Source: Bacteroidota bacterium (GTDB lineage: Bacteria > Bacteroidota > Bacteroidia > Bacteroidales > Tenuifilaceae). From it: 64,000 nucleotides of DNA. The position numbers and the translations under genes were made by a program. The DNA lies in the NCBI GenBank assembly GCA_029560875.1, contig JAKQKB010000136.1, forward strand, positions 1-64,000, in the 5' to 3' direction. This document shows, one piece after another, positions 9,866 to 19,259 of the stretch. Each line of letters opens with the position of its first letter. The stretch's first letter is position 1. Below the pieces are notes generated by a model. That model worked only from the letters and a program-made list of their open reading frames with translations. It was not told where the DNA came from and made no database searches.

Positions 9866-9900
9866 ATATAACTTAATTCTTAAATTTTAAACTAAACACT

Positions 9901-11061
9901 ATGAAAAGATCAAAATTAAACTTAGCATGGATGCTATTATTAGCAATCTTTGCTTTCGCATCATGCGAAAAAGATGACAACAACACTTCGAATTTAGTAG
10001 AAGATGGTGCATATATAATTGGAACTGCTGCACCCACAACTACTTTATCCCTAAAAGGTATGATGTCTTCGGGAATGGTTGAAGGAGAGGGTTATGCTGC
10101 AACTCCAAGAGATGGAATGTACGAGAAGTTTTTGTATTTAACCTCAAACAGTGAAGGATTCCGCTTTGTAGTTAAAGCTGGAGCAGAGGAAATTACCTAC
10201 GGATTGGACCCTTTAAAAAAAGGAGTTATGGATCTAACAGGTACCGACGATCAAATAACAGCGGCAGTTGATACAGGCGCAATTGTTGTTGATGGCGAAA
10301 AAATTACTGTTGCCACTGATGGTTTTTATCATGTAGTATTTGACATAACAACAATGAGTTACTATATTATTCCAGTAAATAATTGGAATATTAAAATTGC
10401 TGATGATATTGAAATGACTCAAGTGTCGTTAACTGCAACTACTGCTAAATGGGAAAAAACTGGCGTTGAGTTAAGAAAAGGCTCTTTTAAATTCCGTTAT
10501 GATAAAGGATGGAAAGTTTTAGCACATGAATTTACCATTTTTACTAATTTCGGAGGAACTAAAGATGCATTGGAAATTGGCGGCGGAAACATTCCTATTA
10601 ATCTAACTGACGAAGGAATTTATACTATTACTTTAAACTGGAATCTTACTGATGGCTTTACAACTACTTTGGTTAAAACTGGTGAAGTTGTACCTATTGA
10701 TCCCGCTACTTTTGTTTGGAGCTTAATTGGCAATGCTTTCTATAAAGCAGATGGGGTAACCGTTGCTGCATGGGATTACGATATAGATCTACCATATTTA
10801 AGCAAATCTGGCAATGTTTATACGTATAAAGTAAATAGCGTTGAACTATTAGCTGGTGGTAGCTTTAAAATTAGAAAAGATCACGCATGGGCTGGTGGCG
10901 ACTTTGGTTTTTCTGGTACTACTATTGCGGGTGATGCAACTAATTTCACAGATGATGGTGGCAACATTAAAGTAATAGAAACAAAAACATATTCTGTAAC
11001 TTTTGATCTCGATTGGGCAAATGATACTAGAACTTTAACATTTACTCCTATTACAAAGTAA
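9901..11061 (+). CDS. SusE/SusF-like starch-binding outer-membrane lipoprotein
   Basis: A 386-residue lipoprotein with the cysteine at position 22 (FAFASC) followed by EKDD, an acidic patch of the kind that sends lipoproteins to the cell surface in Bacteroidetes. After that, two or three beta-sandwich modules can be seen: one near residues 40-125, one near 125-220 (with 'WNIKIADDIEMTQVSLTAT' and 'FKFRYDKGWKV') and one near 235-386 (with 'FKIRKDHAWAGGDFGFSG'). This is the repeated SusE/SusF module, where aromatic residues bind alpha-glucan. It lies 35 bases after susD and ends just before an intrinsic terminator. The family call is by pattern; exact module count is uncertain. Confidence 0.82.
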   Translation: MKRSKLNLAWMLLLAIFAFASCEKDDNNTSNLVEDGAYIIGTAAPTTTLSLKGMMSSGMVEGEGYAATPRDGMYEKFLYLTSNSEGFRFVVKAGAEEITYGLDPLKKGVMDLTGTDDQITAAVDTGAIVVDGEKITVATDGFYHVVFDITTMSYYIIPVNNWNIKIADDIEMTQVSLTATTAKWEKTGVELRKGSFKFRYDKGWKVLAHEFTIFTNFGGTKDALEIGGGNIPINLTDEGIYTITLNWNLTDGFTTTLVKTGEVVPIDPATFVWSLIGNAFYKADGVTVAAWDYDIDLPYLSKSGNVYTYKVNSVELLAGGSFKIRKDHAWAGGDFGFSGTTIAGDATNFTDDGGNIKVIETKTYSVTFDLDWANDTRTLTFTPITK

Positions 11062-11073
11062 TTTAAATTTCAT

Positions 11074-11109
11074 GAAGAAGGCATAGCAATATTTATGCCT
11101 TCTTCTTTT
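11074..11109 (+). terminator. Intrinsic terminator between the susE-like gene and the amylase gene
   Basis: Perfect 11-base stem (GAAGAAGGCAT with ATGCCTTCTTC), 10-base loop, followed by TTTT. It lies between two genes that otherwise look like one operon, so it may attenuate rather than fully block expression of the amylase. Confidence 0.7.
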
Positions 11110-11119
11110 AAATACTCTT

Positions 11120-13900
11120 ATGAAAAAGATTCTACTTCTAATTCTTTTCAATTTATTTATTAAATCTATTTTTGGGCAAATAGTTGTTACACCAACTTTA
11201 CCAACTGACGCTGATGAGGTTTTAATTACGCTTGATATTACCCAAGCATCAAATCAATCTCTATTAAACTATACTGGCGATGTTTACACCCATACAGGTG
11301 TAACGGTTGAAGGTGTTGGTGTATGGCAATATGTTAAAGGAGATTGGGGTATCAACACTACTCAACCAAAATTAACCCGTACGGGAACAAACACCTATAC
11401 TCTTTCAATATCCCCAAACATTAGACAATACTACGGCGTTCCTGCCGATAAAAAAATTACCCAGCTATGCTTTGTTTTTCGAAGTAGCGATGCTACAAAA
11501 AAAACCGAAGATATTTTTTATAATGTTTATGAGCAAGGATTATCCGTAAGCATTACTAATCCTACCCAAACTCAGCCTATTTATGATTTAAACAGCAATA
11601 TAGATGTTACGGTACAAGCCAACAGCTCTACAAACCTCAAACTTTTTGTAGATGATGTTGAGGTACAGAATACATCAACCACTAGTATTTCATATACATA
11701 TAATGCATCTAGTTATGGCAAGCATTGGTTCAAAGCAGTTGCTACCAATGGAACTGAAACAAAAAAAGATTCGGTTTATGTCCTAGTGCGTAACGAAATT
11801 GTTACCGAAGATCTTCCTTTAGGTATGAAGTTAGGTGTAAATGTTATTGATGAGCAAACCGTAACAATTGTACTTAAAGATCCTCCCGCACTTAAAAATT
11901 ATGCTTATTTAATTGGTAGTTTCTCGGATTGGTTACCCGATGAACAGTACTACATGAAAAGAACTCCCGATGGAAAGTATTTTTGGCTAACCCTCACAGG
12001 CCTATCTTCAACACAGGAATATGCATATCAGTTCCTAATTGATGGATACCTTCGTATAGCCGATCCTTATAGCAGCAAAACTCTGGATCCTAATGATGTA
12101 TATATTCCTTCATCAACTTATCCAGGCTTACTTCAATATCCTACATCAAAAACCAACGGAATTGCTTCTGTTTTTAAAACAATTCCCGACACTTACACTT
12201 GGCAAACAACTAATTTCACCCCTCCAGCAAAGGAAAAACTAATTATATACGAACTCCATATCCGCGATTTTGTATCGGATAGCTATATTCAAACTGTACT
12301 AGACTCATTGAGTTACCTTAAAAAACTTGGAGTCAATGTCGTTGAATTGATGCCAATAAACGAGTTCGAGGGCAATGATAGCTGGGGTTATAACCCTTCG
12401 TTTTACTTTGCGGCCGATAAGGCATATGGTACTCCAAACGATTATAAAGCATTTATTGATGAAGCCCACCGATTGGGTATGGCTGTAGTTATTGATATGG
12501 TTTTCAACCATTCATTTGGTCAATCGCCACTTGTACAAATGTACTCCAATTCCGACGGCACATCATTAGGCACTCCAACTGCAAATAATCCTTGGTATAA
12601 TGTAACATGCCCTCACCCACCCTATTGCTGGGGTTACGATTTTAACCACCAAAGCACAGAGACAAGAACTTTCATGGACTCCGTGTTAACATACTGGTTA
12701 ACAGAATACAAAGTGGATGGGTTCCGTTTCGATTTTACCAAAGGGTTTACCAATACTCCCAATGCAGGTTCGGCATACGATGCTCCCAGAATAAGCAATT
12801 TAAAACGATTTGCCGATAAAATATGGAGTGTTAATCCGAATGCCTACGTTATACTTGAACATTTCTGCGATAATACTGAGGAAAAAGCCCTTGCTGATTA
12901 CGGAATGCTTATTTGGGGAAACATAAATTCTGCTTACAATGAAGCAACCATGGGGTGGTTAACTAACTCAAATTTTGCCAATGTTACTGCAAAACAGAGG
13001 GGCTGGTCAAATCCTAATTTAGTAGGCTATATGGAAAGTCATGATGAGGAACGTTTAATGTATAAAAACATTACCTACGGTAACTCAACAAACCCAGAAC
13101 ACGATGTTAAAAACTTGACAGTAGGATTAAAGAGAGTTGAGTTGGCAGCAAACTTTTTTATCCCTTTACCTGGACCTAAAATGATTTGGCAGTTTGGCGA
13201 GGTTGGCTACGATGTTTCTATCGATTTCAATGGAAGAACCGGAAGAAAACCTATACCATGGAACTACTACGAGCCCGATGATAGAAGAGGTGTATTCAAT
13301 GCATTTGCCCATTTAAACCGACTAAAACAGGATTACGAAGTCTTTTCTACTAACAACTATGACTATTCGCTATCTGGCGCTAAAAAGTGGATAAAACTTG
13401 ATGGAGTTGATATAGATGTGGTTATTCTAGGTAATTTTGATGTGGTAGCCACAGACTTTACTATCGATTTTCCAACTACAGGAAAGTGGTACGAGTATTA
13501 CACCAAAGATTCCATTGAACTCACATCAACCTCAAAAACTTTTGCAATGGCTCCTGCAGAATACCGACTATACACCTCAAAAAAAATCAACAGGGATGAT
13601 ATCTACGTAGGAATTGATGATATTACGAGCGGAGCCTCAAAAAAATCAGAACTTACAATATGGCCAAATCCAAGCAATGGTTCATTTAATATTCAAGTTG
13701 ATTTAACCGTACCTTCGGCAGTAAATATTGAAGTATTTAACCTACTTGGGCAAAGGGTTTATAGCAAACGAACACAATTTTCAGCGGGAGTTTACGCTGA
13801 ACCAATAGAACTTTCTTCAAGGTTAACAAATGGAGTTTATTTAATTAAGGTTCAAACAAAAGAACAAACACAGATGGGTAAACTATCAATATTCAGATAG
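11120..13900 (+). CDS. Secreted GH13 alpha-amylase family enzyme with type IX secretion signal
   Basis: A 926-residue multidomain enzyme that hydrolyses alpha-1,4-glucans outside the cell. Order of parts: signal peptide (1-19, ...SIFGQ), an N-terminal beta-sandwich seen in Bacteroidetes GH13 enzymes ('LLNYTGDVYTHTGV', about 20-125), an Ig-like linker domain (about 145-225), an E-set/CBM48-type domain (about 240-340, 'AYLIGSFSDW'), the GH13 barrel (about 370-750) and a type IX C-terminal sorting domain (about 840-926, 'IWPNPSNGSFNI' to GKLSIFR). The catalytic triad is present: nucleophile D538 in GFRFDF, acid/base E580 in ILEHF, and D642 in MESHDEE. It sits 58 bases after the susE-like gene, behind a hairpin terminator. 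The secreted enzyme would feed oligosaccharides to SusCD. Confidence 0.92.
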   Translation: MKKILLLILFNLFIKSIFGQIVVTPTLPTDADEVLITLDITQASNQSLLNYTGDVYTHTGVTVEGVGVWQYVKGDWGINTTQPKLTRTGTNTYTLSISPNIRQYYGVPADKKITQLCFVFRSSDATKKTEDIFYNVYEQGLSVSITNPTQTQPIYDLNSNIDVTVQANSSTNLKLFVDDVEVQNTSTTSISYTYNASSYGKHWFKAVATNGTETKKDSVYVLVRNEIVTEDLPLGMKLGVNVIDEQTVTIVLKDPPALKNYAYLIGSFSDWLPDEQYYMKRTPDGKYFWLTLTGLSSTQEYAYQFLIDGYLRIADPYSSKTLDPNDVYIPSSTYPGLLQYPTSKTNGIASVFKTIPDTYTWQTTNFTPPAKEKLIIYELHIRDFVSDSYIQTVLDSLSYLKKLGVNVVELMPINEFEGNDSWGYNPSFYFAADKAYGTPNDYKAFIDEAHRLGMAVVIDMVFNHSFGQSPLVQMYSNSDGTSLGTPTANNPWYNVTCPHPPYCWGYDFNHQSTETRTFMDSVLTYWLTEYKVDGFRFDFTKGFTNTPNAGSAYDAPRISNLKRFADKIWSVNPNAYVILEHFCDNTEEKALADYGMLIWGNINSAYNEATMGWLTNSNFANVTAKQRGWSNPNLVGYMESHDEERLMYKNITYGNSTNPEHDVKNLTVGLKRVELAANFFIPLPGPKMIWQFGEVGYDVSIDFNGRTGRKPIPWNYYEPDDRRGVFNAFAHLNRLKQDYEVFSTNNYDYSLSGAKKWIKLDGVDIDVVILGNFDVVATDFTIDFPTTGKWYEYYTKDSIELTSTSKTFAMAPAEYRLYTSKKINRDDIYVGIDDITSGASKKSELTIWPNPSNGSFNIQVDLTVPSAVNIEVFNLLGQRVYSKRTQFSAGVYAEPIELSSRLTNGVYLIKVQTKEQTQMGKLSIFR

Positions 13901-13920
13901 TTTACTTCGGATTCGATGTA

Positions 13921-13950
13921 AAAACCTGCCTGTAAATGGGCAGGTTTTTA
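13921..13950 (+). terminator. Intrinsic terminator of the amylase gene
   Basis: Stem AAAACCTGCC with GGCAGGTTTT, loop of eight bases, continued by T-rich sequence. Lies 20 bases after the amylase stop and only a few bases before the first possible start of the next gene. Confidence 0.8.
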
Positions 13951-13955
13951 TATTT

Positions 13956-15074
13956 TTGGGAAAAACGGAAATATTGAAGCCTGCTTACCCCATACTATTA
14001 TTCTTCTTAATCCTGTTTAAGGTTTCGTTTTGTCAAGTAAATGAAGTTGACAAAACCGTTTCCCTATCTTCATTTGACCTTCAGTATAACGTTTTAAATT
14101 TCTGGCCACATAACGACACGCTTATCCCTCTGAAAAAAGGTTTATTTCAGAATATTGAGGTTGATGCTTTATTAAACCTAAAAGGAGGCAAAAATTGGCA
14201 CTGGGCATATAAATTACCCCAAGTTGGGGTTTCACTTAACTATTACAACTTTGGCAATAATAAGGTGCTTGGAAGCGGATTAGGGGTATACCCTTTTATG
14301 ATTCTAAAACTCGCCAAATCCAGTAGGTTGGATTTAAATTTCAGGTATGGCGGAGGGATTGTGTATATATCCAAAATATATGAAGCAAACCATTATCCCA
14401 CAAACATTGCAATATCAACCCCAATAAATATTTTAATCGATTTTAGAGTAAACTTGGTGTATCACTTCAGCAGGAATATCGATATACAATTTTCTGTCCT
14501 TGCCAATCATATGTCAAATGGTGCTGTAAAGAAACCCAATTACGGATTAAACAGCATGGGGTTTGGTGTTGGGTTTACCTATAAACTAAACGATGCAGAA
14601 CCCATAAAAACGCCCCAATCAACTTTTATTCTAAAACAACCATACATACTCTTAACTGGGACTGGAGCAGTTAAAGAGGTTGGCGATGCAGGAGGGCCAA
14701 AATACTATCCCCTATCACTTCAAATAGGGTACATTAAACCGCTAAGTATAATTGTAGAGTTGGGTGGAAGTTTGGATATTATGTACGACAAATCTGTTCG
14801 ATTTCATCTTCGTAAAGAGGGAATGAACTACCGCTACCCAAATGATGATTTTAGCATAGGAGCATCGGCGCGAATAAAATTGCATTTAGATAAACTCGCC
14901 CTTTTTGGCGATTTAGGACTATACCTCTATCAGCCTAACCCTCGTTTCCCAATAATATATCAACGCGTAGGATTGAGCTATTCCATACTAAAGCATACAG
15001 CCATTGTTTTAGCACTAAAAACTCACTATACAATTGCTGACCATTTGGAATTCGGGTTATCGTTTAAACTTTAG
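13956..15074 (+). CDS. PagL-like acyloxyacyl hydrolase / lipid A deacylase family protein
   Basis: An outer-membrane beta-barrel protein of up to 372 residues. The motif NHMSNG with H185 and S187 matches the His-x-Ser catalytic pair of PagL-type lipid A 3-O-deacylases, and the glycine- and aromatic-rich alternating strands around it fit a barrel. The protein is about twice the length of PagL itself, because a second set of strands (about residues 230-372) follows. The start is uncertain: there is no ATG, only TTG at 13956 and TTG at 13974, and the second would give a tidier signal peptide (MKPAYPILLFFLILF). Its start lies just after the amylase terminator, so it probably depends on a separate promoter or on read-through. 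Function as a lipid A deacylase is inference. Confidence 0.72.
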   Translation: MGKTEILKPAYPILLFFLILFKVSFCQVNEVDKTVSLSSFDLQYNVLNFWPHNDTLIPLKKGLFQNIEVDALLNLKGGKNWHWAYKLPQVGVSLNYYNFGNNKVLGSGLGVYPFMILKLAKSSRLDLNFRYGGGIVYISKIYEANHYPTNIAISTPINILIDFRVNLVYHFSRNIDIQFSVLANHMSNGAVKKPNYGLNSMGFGVGFTYKLNDAEPIKTPQSTFILKQPYILLTGTGAVKEVGDAGGPKYYPLSLQIGYIKPLSIIVELGGSLDIMYDKSVRFHLRKEGMNYRYPNDDFSIGASARIKLHLDKLALFGDLGLYLYQPNPRFPIIYQRVGLSYSILKHTAIVLALKTHYTIADHLEFGLSFKL

Positions 15075-15098
15075 CCTAAACCATTTTTAAACAGAAAC

Positions 15099-15917
15099 TT
15101 ACTTAATATTGAGAATTGATTTGCTGACCAACCCCTCAGCTCCAGTAATAACCGCTTTAACTGAGCCAATAAGTATTTTTGCCTCAACCATAACTGGAAC
15201 TCTATTTCCATCATCAGTAACCCATATTGTCATATCCTCACCACCCTTAAATATTGTCCCCTCAACCAGCATAACCGAAAATTTGATGGTGCTATATGTT
15301 TTAGTATCCTTATGCAATTTTATATTTTCCTTGCCCAAATACCTGATGAAAAGATTGAATACATCATTATCGATGACCATAGTCAATGGAATTTTATCGC
15401 CAATCTTATAACGGTTAAAATCAATGTTCCTACAGAAATAAATTGCACTTAAAACATCGAATGAGCAGGGTTTAATATTTTTATATTCTTCTTTGTATGA
15501 CCTTTTTGAGGTATAACTTACAATATTAACTTGATTATTCGTATGATTAAAATCGTATCGGTTGTAAGTCTTAAAACCACCCTCCTCGGTATCTCTTAAG
15601 AACCAAAGTGGCTTAAAATTATCTTTGGTAACAATCGATTCAAAACTATCGCGAACTTTATAAAACCAATCATACTCCTTTAAGCTCCAACCCTTCGAAA
15701 CAAAATGAAACGATTCCTTATTTTGGTAAACAGTATCCTTTACACTAAAAAAAACGTCACCAGCATTGAGCCAAATGAATTTCCAATTATAGTAAGCCCT
15801 ATAGGTTACATTCTCGCCAACTTTGAAAGTATAATTAGGAAATTTGCACAGGGTATCCTGTGCAACTATTCGTTCACTAATAAAAAAGAGTAAAATAGAA
15901 ACAAGAATTTTTAACAT
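15099..15917 (-). CDS. DUF3108 secreted protein
   Basis: A 272-residue protein with a signal peptide (MLKILVSILLFFISERIVAQ, 1-20) followed by a single DUF3108 domain ('FKVGENVTYRAYYNWKFIWLNAGDV', seen in parts; 'FDVLSAIYFCRNID' near 153-166). The family is widespread in Bacteroidetes and Proteobacteria, and its function is not established. It is the last gene of a minus-strand run with the DUF368 gene, 20 bases apart, and it converges on the PagL-like gene. Confidence 0.82.
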   Translation of the reverse strand: MLKILVSILLFFISERIVAQDTLCKFPNYTFKVGENVTYRAYYNWKFIWLNAGDVFFSVKDTVYQNKESFHFVSKGWSLKEYDWFYKVRDSFESIVTKDNFKPLWFLRDTEEGGFKTYNRYDFNHTNNQVNIVSYTSKRSYKEEYKNIKPCSFDVLSAIYFCRNIDFNRYKIGDKIPLTMVIDNDVFNLFIRYLGKENIKLHKDTKTYSTIKFSVMLVEGTIFKGGEDMTIWVTDDGNRVPVMVEAKILIGSVKAVITGAEGLVSKSILNIK

Positions 15918-15937
15918 AAATCTTGTTTTCGTACCAA

Positions 15938-16909
15938 CTAAAAACCGAGCTTTTTTCTAAGAATATCTTCTGAATTATCTTTCTTAATAGTAATGCGTTC
16001 CAACAGAACAATCACCACGACACCTAAAATTGCAAATAGGATTGCCCAAAGAGTATATGGCTCCAATCCATTACTGTACTTGTAGGTTTCTGGGAGTACG
16101 TTTTTCTCAATAAGTGGCTTTACTAATCCGTTTTCATCAATAAATGTTTGAACGGCAACTTTCCAAGGCCAAACTTTATTCAAAGAACCAAGCATAAAGC
16201 CTGTAAGTAAAGCTATTGTGAAATTATGAAATTTATGGAGTAAAACAGAAAGAAGTTTTGAAAATAGCAATATTCCTATTGTTGCTCCAACTAAAAAAGT
16301 ACCAATTATAACAAGATTAAACGACGCCAACGCTCCCATCATATAGGCATACTTTCCGAGTAATAAAAGGATAAAACTTCCTGATATCCCGGGTAAAATC
16401 ATGGCGCAAATTGCCAATGAACCACATAGGAAAATAAACCACAAATCATTTGTTGTTTCTGTTGGGGAAATTACAGTAATCCAGAAACCAATTACAATAC
16501 CTAGTATAAGGCTGAAATAAACAGAAAAATTCCACTTAGTAATATTTTTGCCAACAAACCATACCGAAGCTACTATTAAGCCAAAAAAGAATGCCCAAAC
16601 GAAAATTGGATGATATGTTAACAAATACTGCATCAACTTAGCTAATGACAAGAAACTAATAGTAATACCTAGAATTATGGAGAAAAGGAACTTTGCATTT
16701 ATAGCCTCTAAGAATAGGACAATACCATTACGTTTGAAAAGTAAAAAGAACGATTTTGACCCAACAGATTTTATTGAATCTATTAGTTCCTCATATATTC
16801 CCGCAATAAAGGCAACTGTCCCTCCCGATACTCCAGGAATAACATCCGCTGCACCCATTGCAATACCTTTAAAAACAAGCACAATATAGTCTATTAATCT
16901 CCTTGTCAT
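15938..16909 (-). CDS. popT: DUF368 polyprenyl-phosphate carrier (PopT-like)
   Basis: An integral membrane protein of 323 residues with about eight to ten hydrophobic segments. The two inverted signature motifs are clear: GAADVIPGVSGGTVAF (about 19-34) and CAMILPGISGSFILLLLG (about 167-184). DUF368 proteins were recently shown to recycle undecaprenyl phosphate across the cytoplasmic membrane for peptidoglycan and other envelope polymers (PopT, alongside DedA-family UptA). The assignment rests on the family; substrate here is inference. The gene lies between phosphosulfolactate synthase and DUF3108 on the same strand, with short gaps of 33 and 20 bases, so a common transcript is likely. Confidence 0.88.
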   Translation of the reverse strand: MTRRLIDYIVLVFKGIAMGAADVIPGVSGGTVAFIAGIYEELIDSIKSVGSKSFFLLFKRNGIVLFLEAINAKFLFSIILGITISFLSLAKLMQYLLTYHPIFVWAFFFGLIVASVWFVGKNITKWNFSVYFSLILGIVIGFWITVISPTETTNDLWFIFLCGSLAICAMILPGISGSFILLLLGKYAYMMGALASFNLVIIGTFLVGATIGILLFSKLLSVLLHKFHNFTIALLTGFMLGSLNKVWPWKVAVQTFIDENGLVKPLIEKNVLPETYKYSNGLEPYTLWAILFAILGVVVIVLLERITIKKDNSEDILRKKLGF

Positions 16910-16942
16910 TTTTGATGATTTTTTTAATAATGTTCTAAAAAA

Positions 16943-17704
16943 CTATTTAGGCAAAAACTGAAAAAATGTATCGCCACGTAAACCCAACCTCAATGTTTCA
17001 AGGGATATTGCCTCATTAGTGGCAATATTTCCAAGATTAACATTGGCACCCAAAAGTTGAATAAACCAAGCTTGCTGACTCTTCAGTGGTGCTTCCCACA
17101 ATACATTTTCAATTTTGATATGCTTAACAATATCGTCTATCAACGATAAGTTGGCCGAATTATCCTTATTGTAAATTCCAATATTACCACTTTCGCGCGC
17201 TTCGGCAATTACCTTCCAGCTACCAGCCTCTATTTCGGTTTTCATCATTGCAACCCACTCGTCGTCTGGGATATGAACATCGGCTTGTTTGGAGCCTACC
17301 TCAGAAATAACAGTGAATTTCTTTGAAAGTTTAGTGATATAATCGCACTTAACCTTGTGGTTCATCTCCATTGAGCCATCGGATACCTCTACCAAATCGA
17401 GGCCTAGTTGGTCAACAAACTTCACAAAGTCGTCGTACATATTACGAATAATGAATAATTCGAAAAGAGTTCCGCCCAAATAGGGTCGCATCCCTGCATC
17501 CCTATAAACTTTAATCTTCTCTTTAAGCTGAGGTGTTATTAACGATGTTCCAAAACCGAACTTTACAAAATCAATATAATCAGCGCCAGAAGCAACCATA
17601 TTCTTGGCCTCGTCCAAACTTAGGCCTTTATCCATAACCATTGTTAAACCAAACTCGCGGGGTTTGCCTGGACGGCTAGGTATAAATGGTAAATTATAGT
17701 TCAT
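16943..17704 (-). CDS. comA: Phosphosulfolactate synthase (ComA family)
   Basis: A 253-residue TIM-barrel protein matching the ComA family, which adds sulfite to phosphoenolpyruvate to make (2R)-phospho-3-sulfolactate. Family features seen are 'GLTMVMDKGLS' (about 19-29), 'DYIDFVKFGFGTS' (about 42-54), 'PYLGGTLFE' (about 74-82), 'VSDGSMEM' and the C-terminal 'RLGLRGDTF'. In archaea this is the first step to coenzyme M; Bacteroidetes lack coenzyme M, so a different sulfonate product is expected, for example sulfolactate or a precursor of sulfonolipids. That last point is inference. First gene of the run comA-popT-DUF3108. Confidence 0.85.
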   Translation of the reverse strand: MNYNLPFIPSRPGKPREFGLTMVMDKGLSLDEAKNMVASGADYIDFVKFGFGTSLITPQLKEKIKVYRDAGMRPYLGGTLFELFIIRNMYDDFVKFVDQLGLDLVEVSDGSMEMNHKVKCDYITKLSKKFTVISEVGSKQADVHIPDDEWVAMMKTEIEAGSWKVIAEARESGNIGIYNKDNSANLSLIDDIVKHIKIENVLWEAPLKSQQAWFIQLLGANVNLGNIATNEAISLETLRLGLRGDTFFQFLPK

Positions 17705-17730
17705 ATTTCTACTTTTTTAAACATTTACGC

Positions 17731-17738
17731 CAAATGTA
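17731..17738 (-). promoter_or_regulatory. -7 promoter element (TACATTTG) of comA
   Basis: Perfect TAnnTTTG 26 bases before the comA start codon. No convincing -33 TTTG found. Confidence 0.35.
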
Positions 17739-17793
17739 TTCATTTTTAGTAAATATGATGACAGAAATCACTATTTAGATACAAATTGTTAAT

Positions 17794-17819
17794 AAAAAAA
17801 CCACCCCAATTCGGAGTGG
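17794..17819 (-). terminator. Intrinsic terminator of the TPR gene
   Basis: On the minus strand, stem CCACTCC with GGGGTGG (one G-T pair), five-base loop, followed by seven T. It ends the TPR gene at 17840. Confidence 0.75.
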
Positions 17820-17839
17820 CTTTACCATAATAAATTATT

Positions 17840-19240
17840 TTACAGCGATTTAACGCTATCTACAAAATCATCATCGTTAACAATTGACACTAGGCTGAAA
17901 AAGTCGTCAATTGATGTTGGGTCAATCCTCTTTGCATCGCGTAGCATTTCCAGTGCTTCCTTTTGATGATGCGAAAGGTATAATGCTGCAGCATTTATCA
18001 CCTTTATTGAGGCATTGGAATCGAACTTATTACCCAACTCATCCACCAAGGTTTCAACCTCTTGAAATTTCTCCTGATAGAGCAAAACCTCTGCTAAAGC
18101 AAGATATGCATCGGGTTCATTAGGATTTAATGTTGTGGCCTCGCGGTAAGCATTAATAGCCTCGGGGATATTGTTCATATCGTAATGCACACGGCCTATA
18201 CCTAGCCAAAAATCGTACTGCTCAGGGTCGAGCGCAATTGCACGTTTAATAAAATTTAGGCTGATATCTAACTTTTGGCGAGCAGCCATAACAATACCAA
18301 TTCCGTAATAACCCTCGGCGTATTCGGGGTCAATAACAATTGATTTATTGTAGGCATCGAGGGCTAAATCCAACCTATCAGTTTTCTCGTAACACTCACC
18401 TAGTAGTGCAAACACTCTAGGATTGTCAGTCTCCAACTCCGATAAATCGGCAAAAACCTTAACGGCCTCCTCGTATCGCTCTATGGATGCCAAAGTATTG
18501 CCTTTGTTGTGATAGGCCGAAGAATAATTGGGTTCTACTGCAATGCAGTAATCGTAAGCCTCCAAAGCCTCATCAAATCGACCCAGTTTAGTGTAAACAA
18601 TGCCCAAATTGTACCAAGCACTTGCCGAGAATGGATTTATATCTAAATACTCGTTGTAATAACGGATGCTCTTGTCTAACGCATTGTTCCGTTCGTAGCA
18701 ATAGCCCAAATCGAACAAAACCGCCAAGCTGGTTTTATCTATTTGATAGGATTTAAGCAGATACCTTAACGCCAAGTTAATCTCATCGGATTCGAGGTAG
18801 AAACTGGAAACTCGATGAAGCAATTCAATTGTATCATCGGTGCCAATGGCAATAGCCCTATCGAAACTCTCAATGGATTTTTGAGTTTCGCCCAATTCAA
18901 AGCAAACCTGTGCTTTTAGAAAATACAGTTCGTAGTTCTGAGAATCAAACTTTTCTAAATACTCCAGCAAGCTCAACGAATTGTTGAATTCACCTTTTAC
19001 AAAGTAATATTCTGCTTTTTTAATTTGAATCTCGGGCGAATTAGGATAAATCCGCTCAGCAATGTCAATGGCCTGCCTAGTCCTTGAATGGTTATCGTCC
19101 GACAGGTAAAAATCTATGATATTCTCAAACTCAAATACATCGAAGAAGATGCTTTTGCTCTGGCTTAACTTCTCCTCGTACCGCTTAACAATTTCAGTGG
19201 TATTATCTTCTCCTATGTAATTTTCGTTTTCTTCTCTCAT
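17840..19240 (-). CDS. Cytoplasmic TPR-repeat protein
   Basis: A 466-residue protein without a signal peptide, made of about ten consecutive tetratricopeptide repeats from about residue 65 to 440. Canonical TPR spacing is clear, for example 'ASAWYNLGIVYTKLGRFDEAL' region (about 207-227), 'SSAYHNKGNTLASIERYEEAV' (about 241-261) and 'AEGYYGIGIVMAARQKL' (about 309-325). The N-terminus is acidic. TPR arrays mediate protein-protein contacts; no enzymatic domain is present and the partner is not known. It has a candidate promoter upstream and a terminator downstream, so it looks monocistronic. Confidence 0.85.
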   Translation of the reverse strand: MREENENYIGEDNTTEIVKRYEEKLSQSKSIFFDVFEFENIIDFYLSDDNHSRTRQAIDIAERIYPNSPEIQIKKAEYYFVKGEFNNSLSLLEYLEKFDSQNYELYFLKAQVCFELGETQKSIESFDRAIAIGTDDTIELLHRVSSFYLESDEINLALRYLLKSYQIDKTSLAVLFDLGYCYERNNALDKSIRYYNEYLDINPFSASAWYNLGIVYTKLGRFDEALEAYDYCIAVEPNYSSAYHNKGNTLASIERYEEAVKVFADLSELETDNPRVFALLGECYEKTDRLDLALDAYNKSIVIDPEYAEGYYGIGIVMAARQKLDISLNFIKRAIALDPEQYDFWLGIGRVHYDMNNIPEAINAYREATTLNPNEPDAYLALAEVLLYQEKFQEVETLVDELGNKFDSNASIKVINAAALYLSHHQKEALEMLRDAKRIDPTSIDDFFSLVSIVNDDDFVDSVKSL

Positions 19241-19259
19241 CGTTAATTCTTTCCGACAA

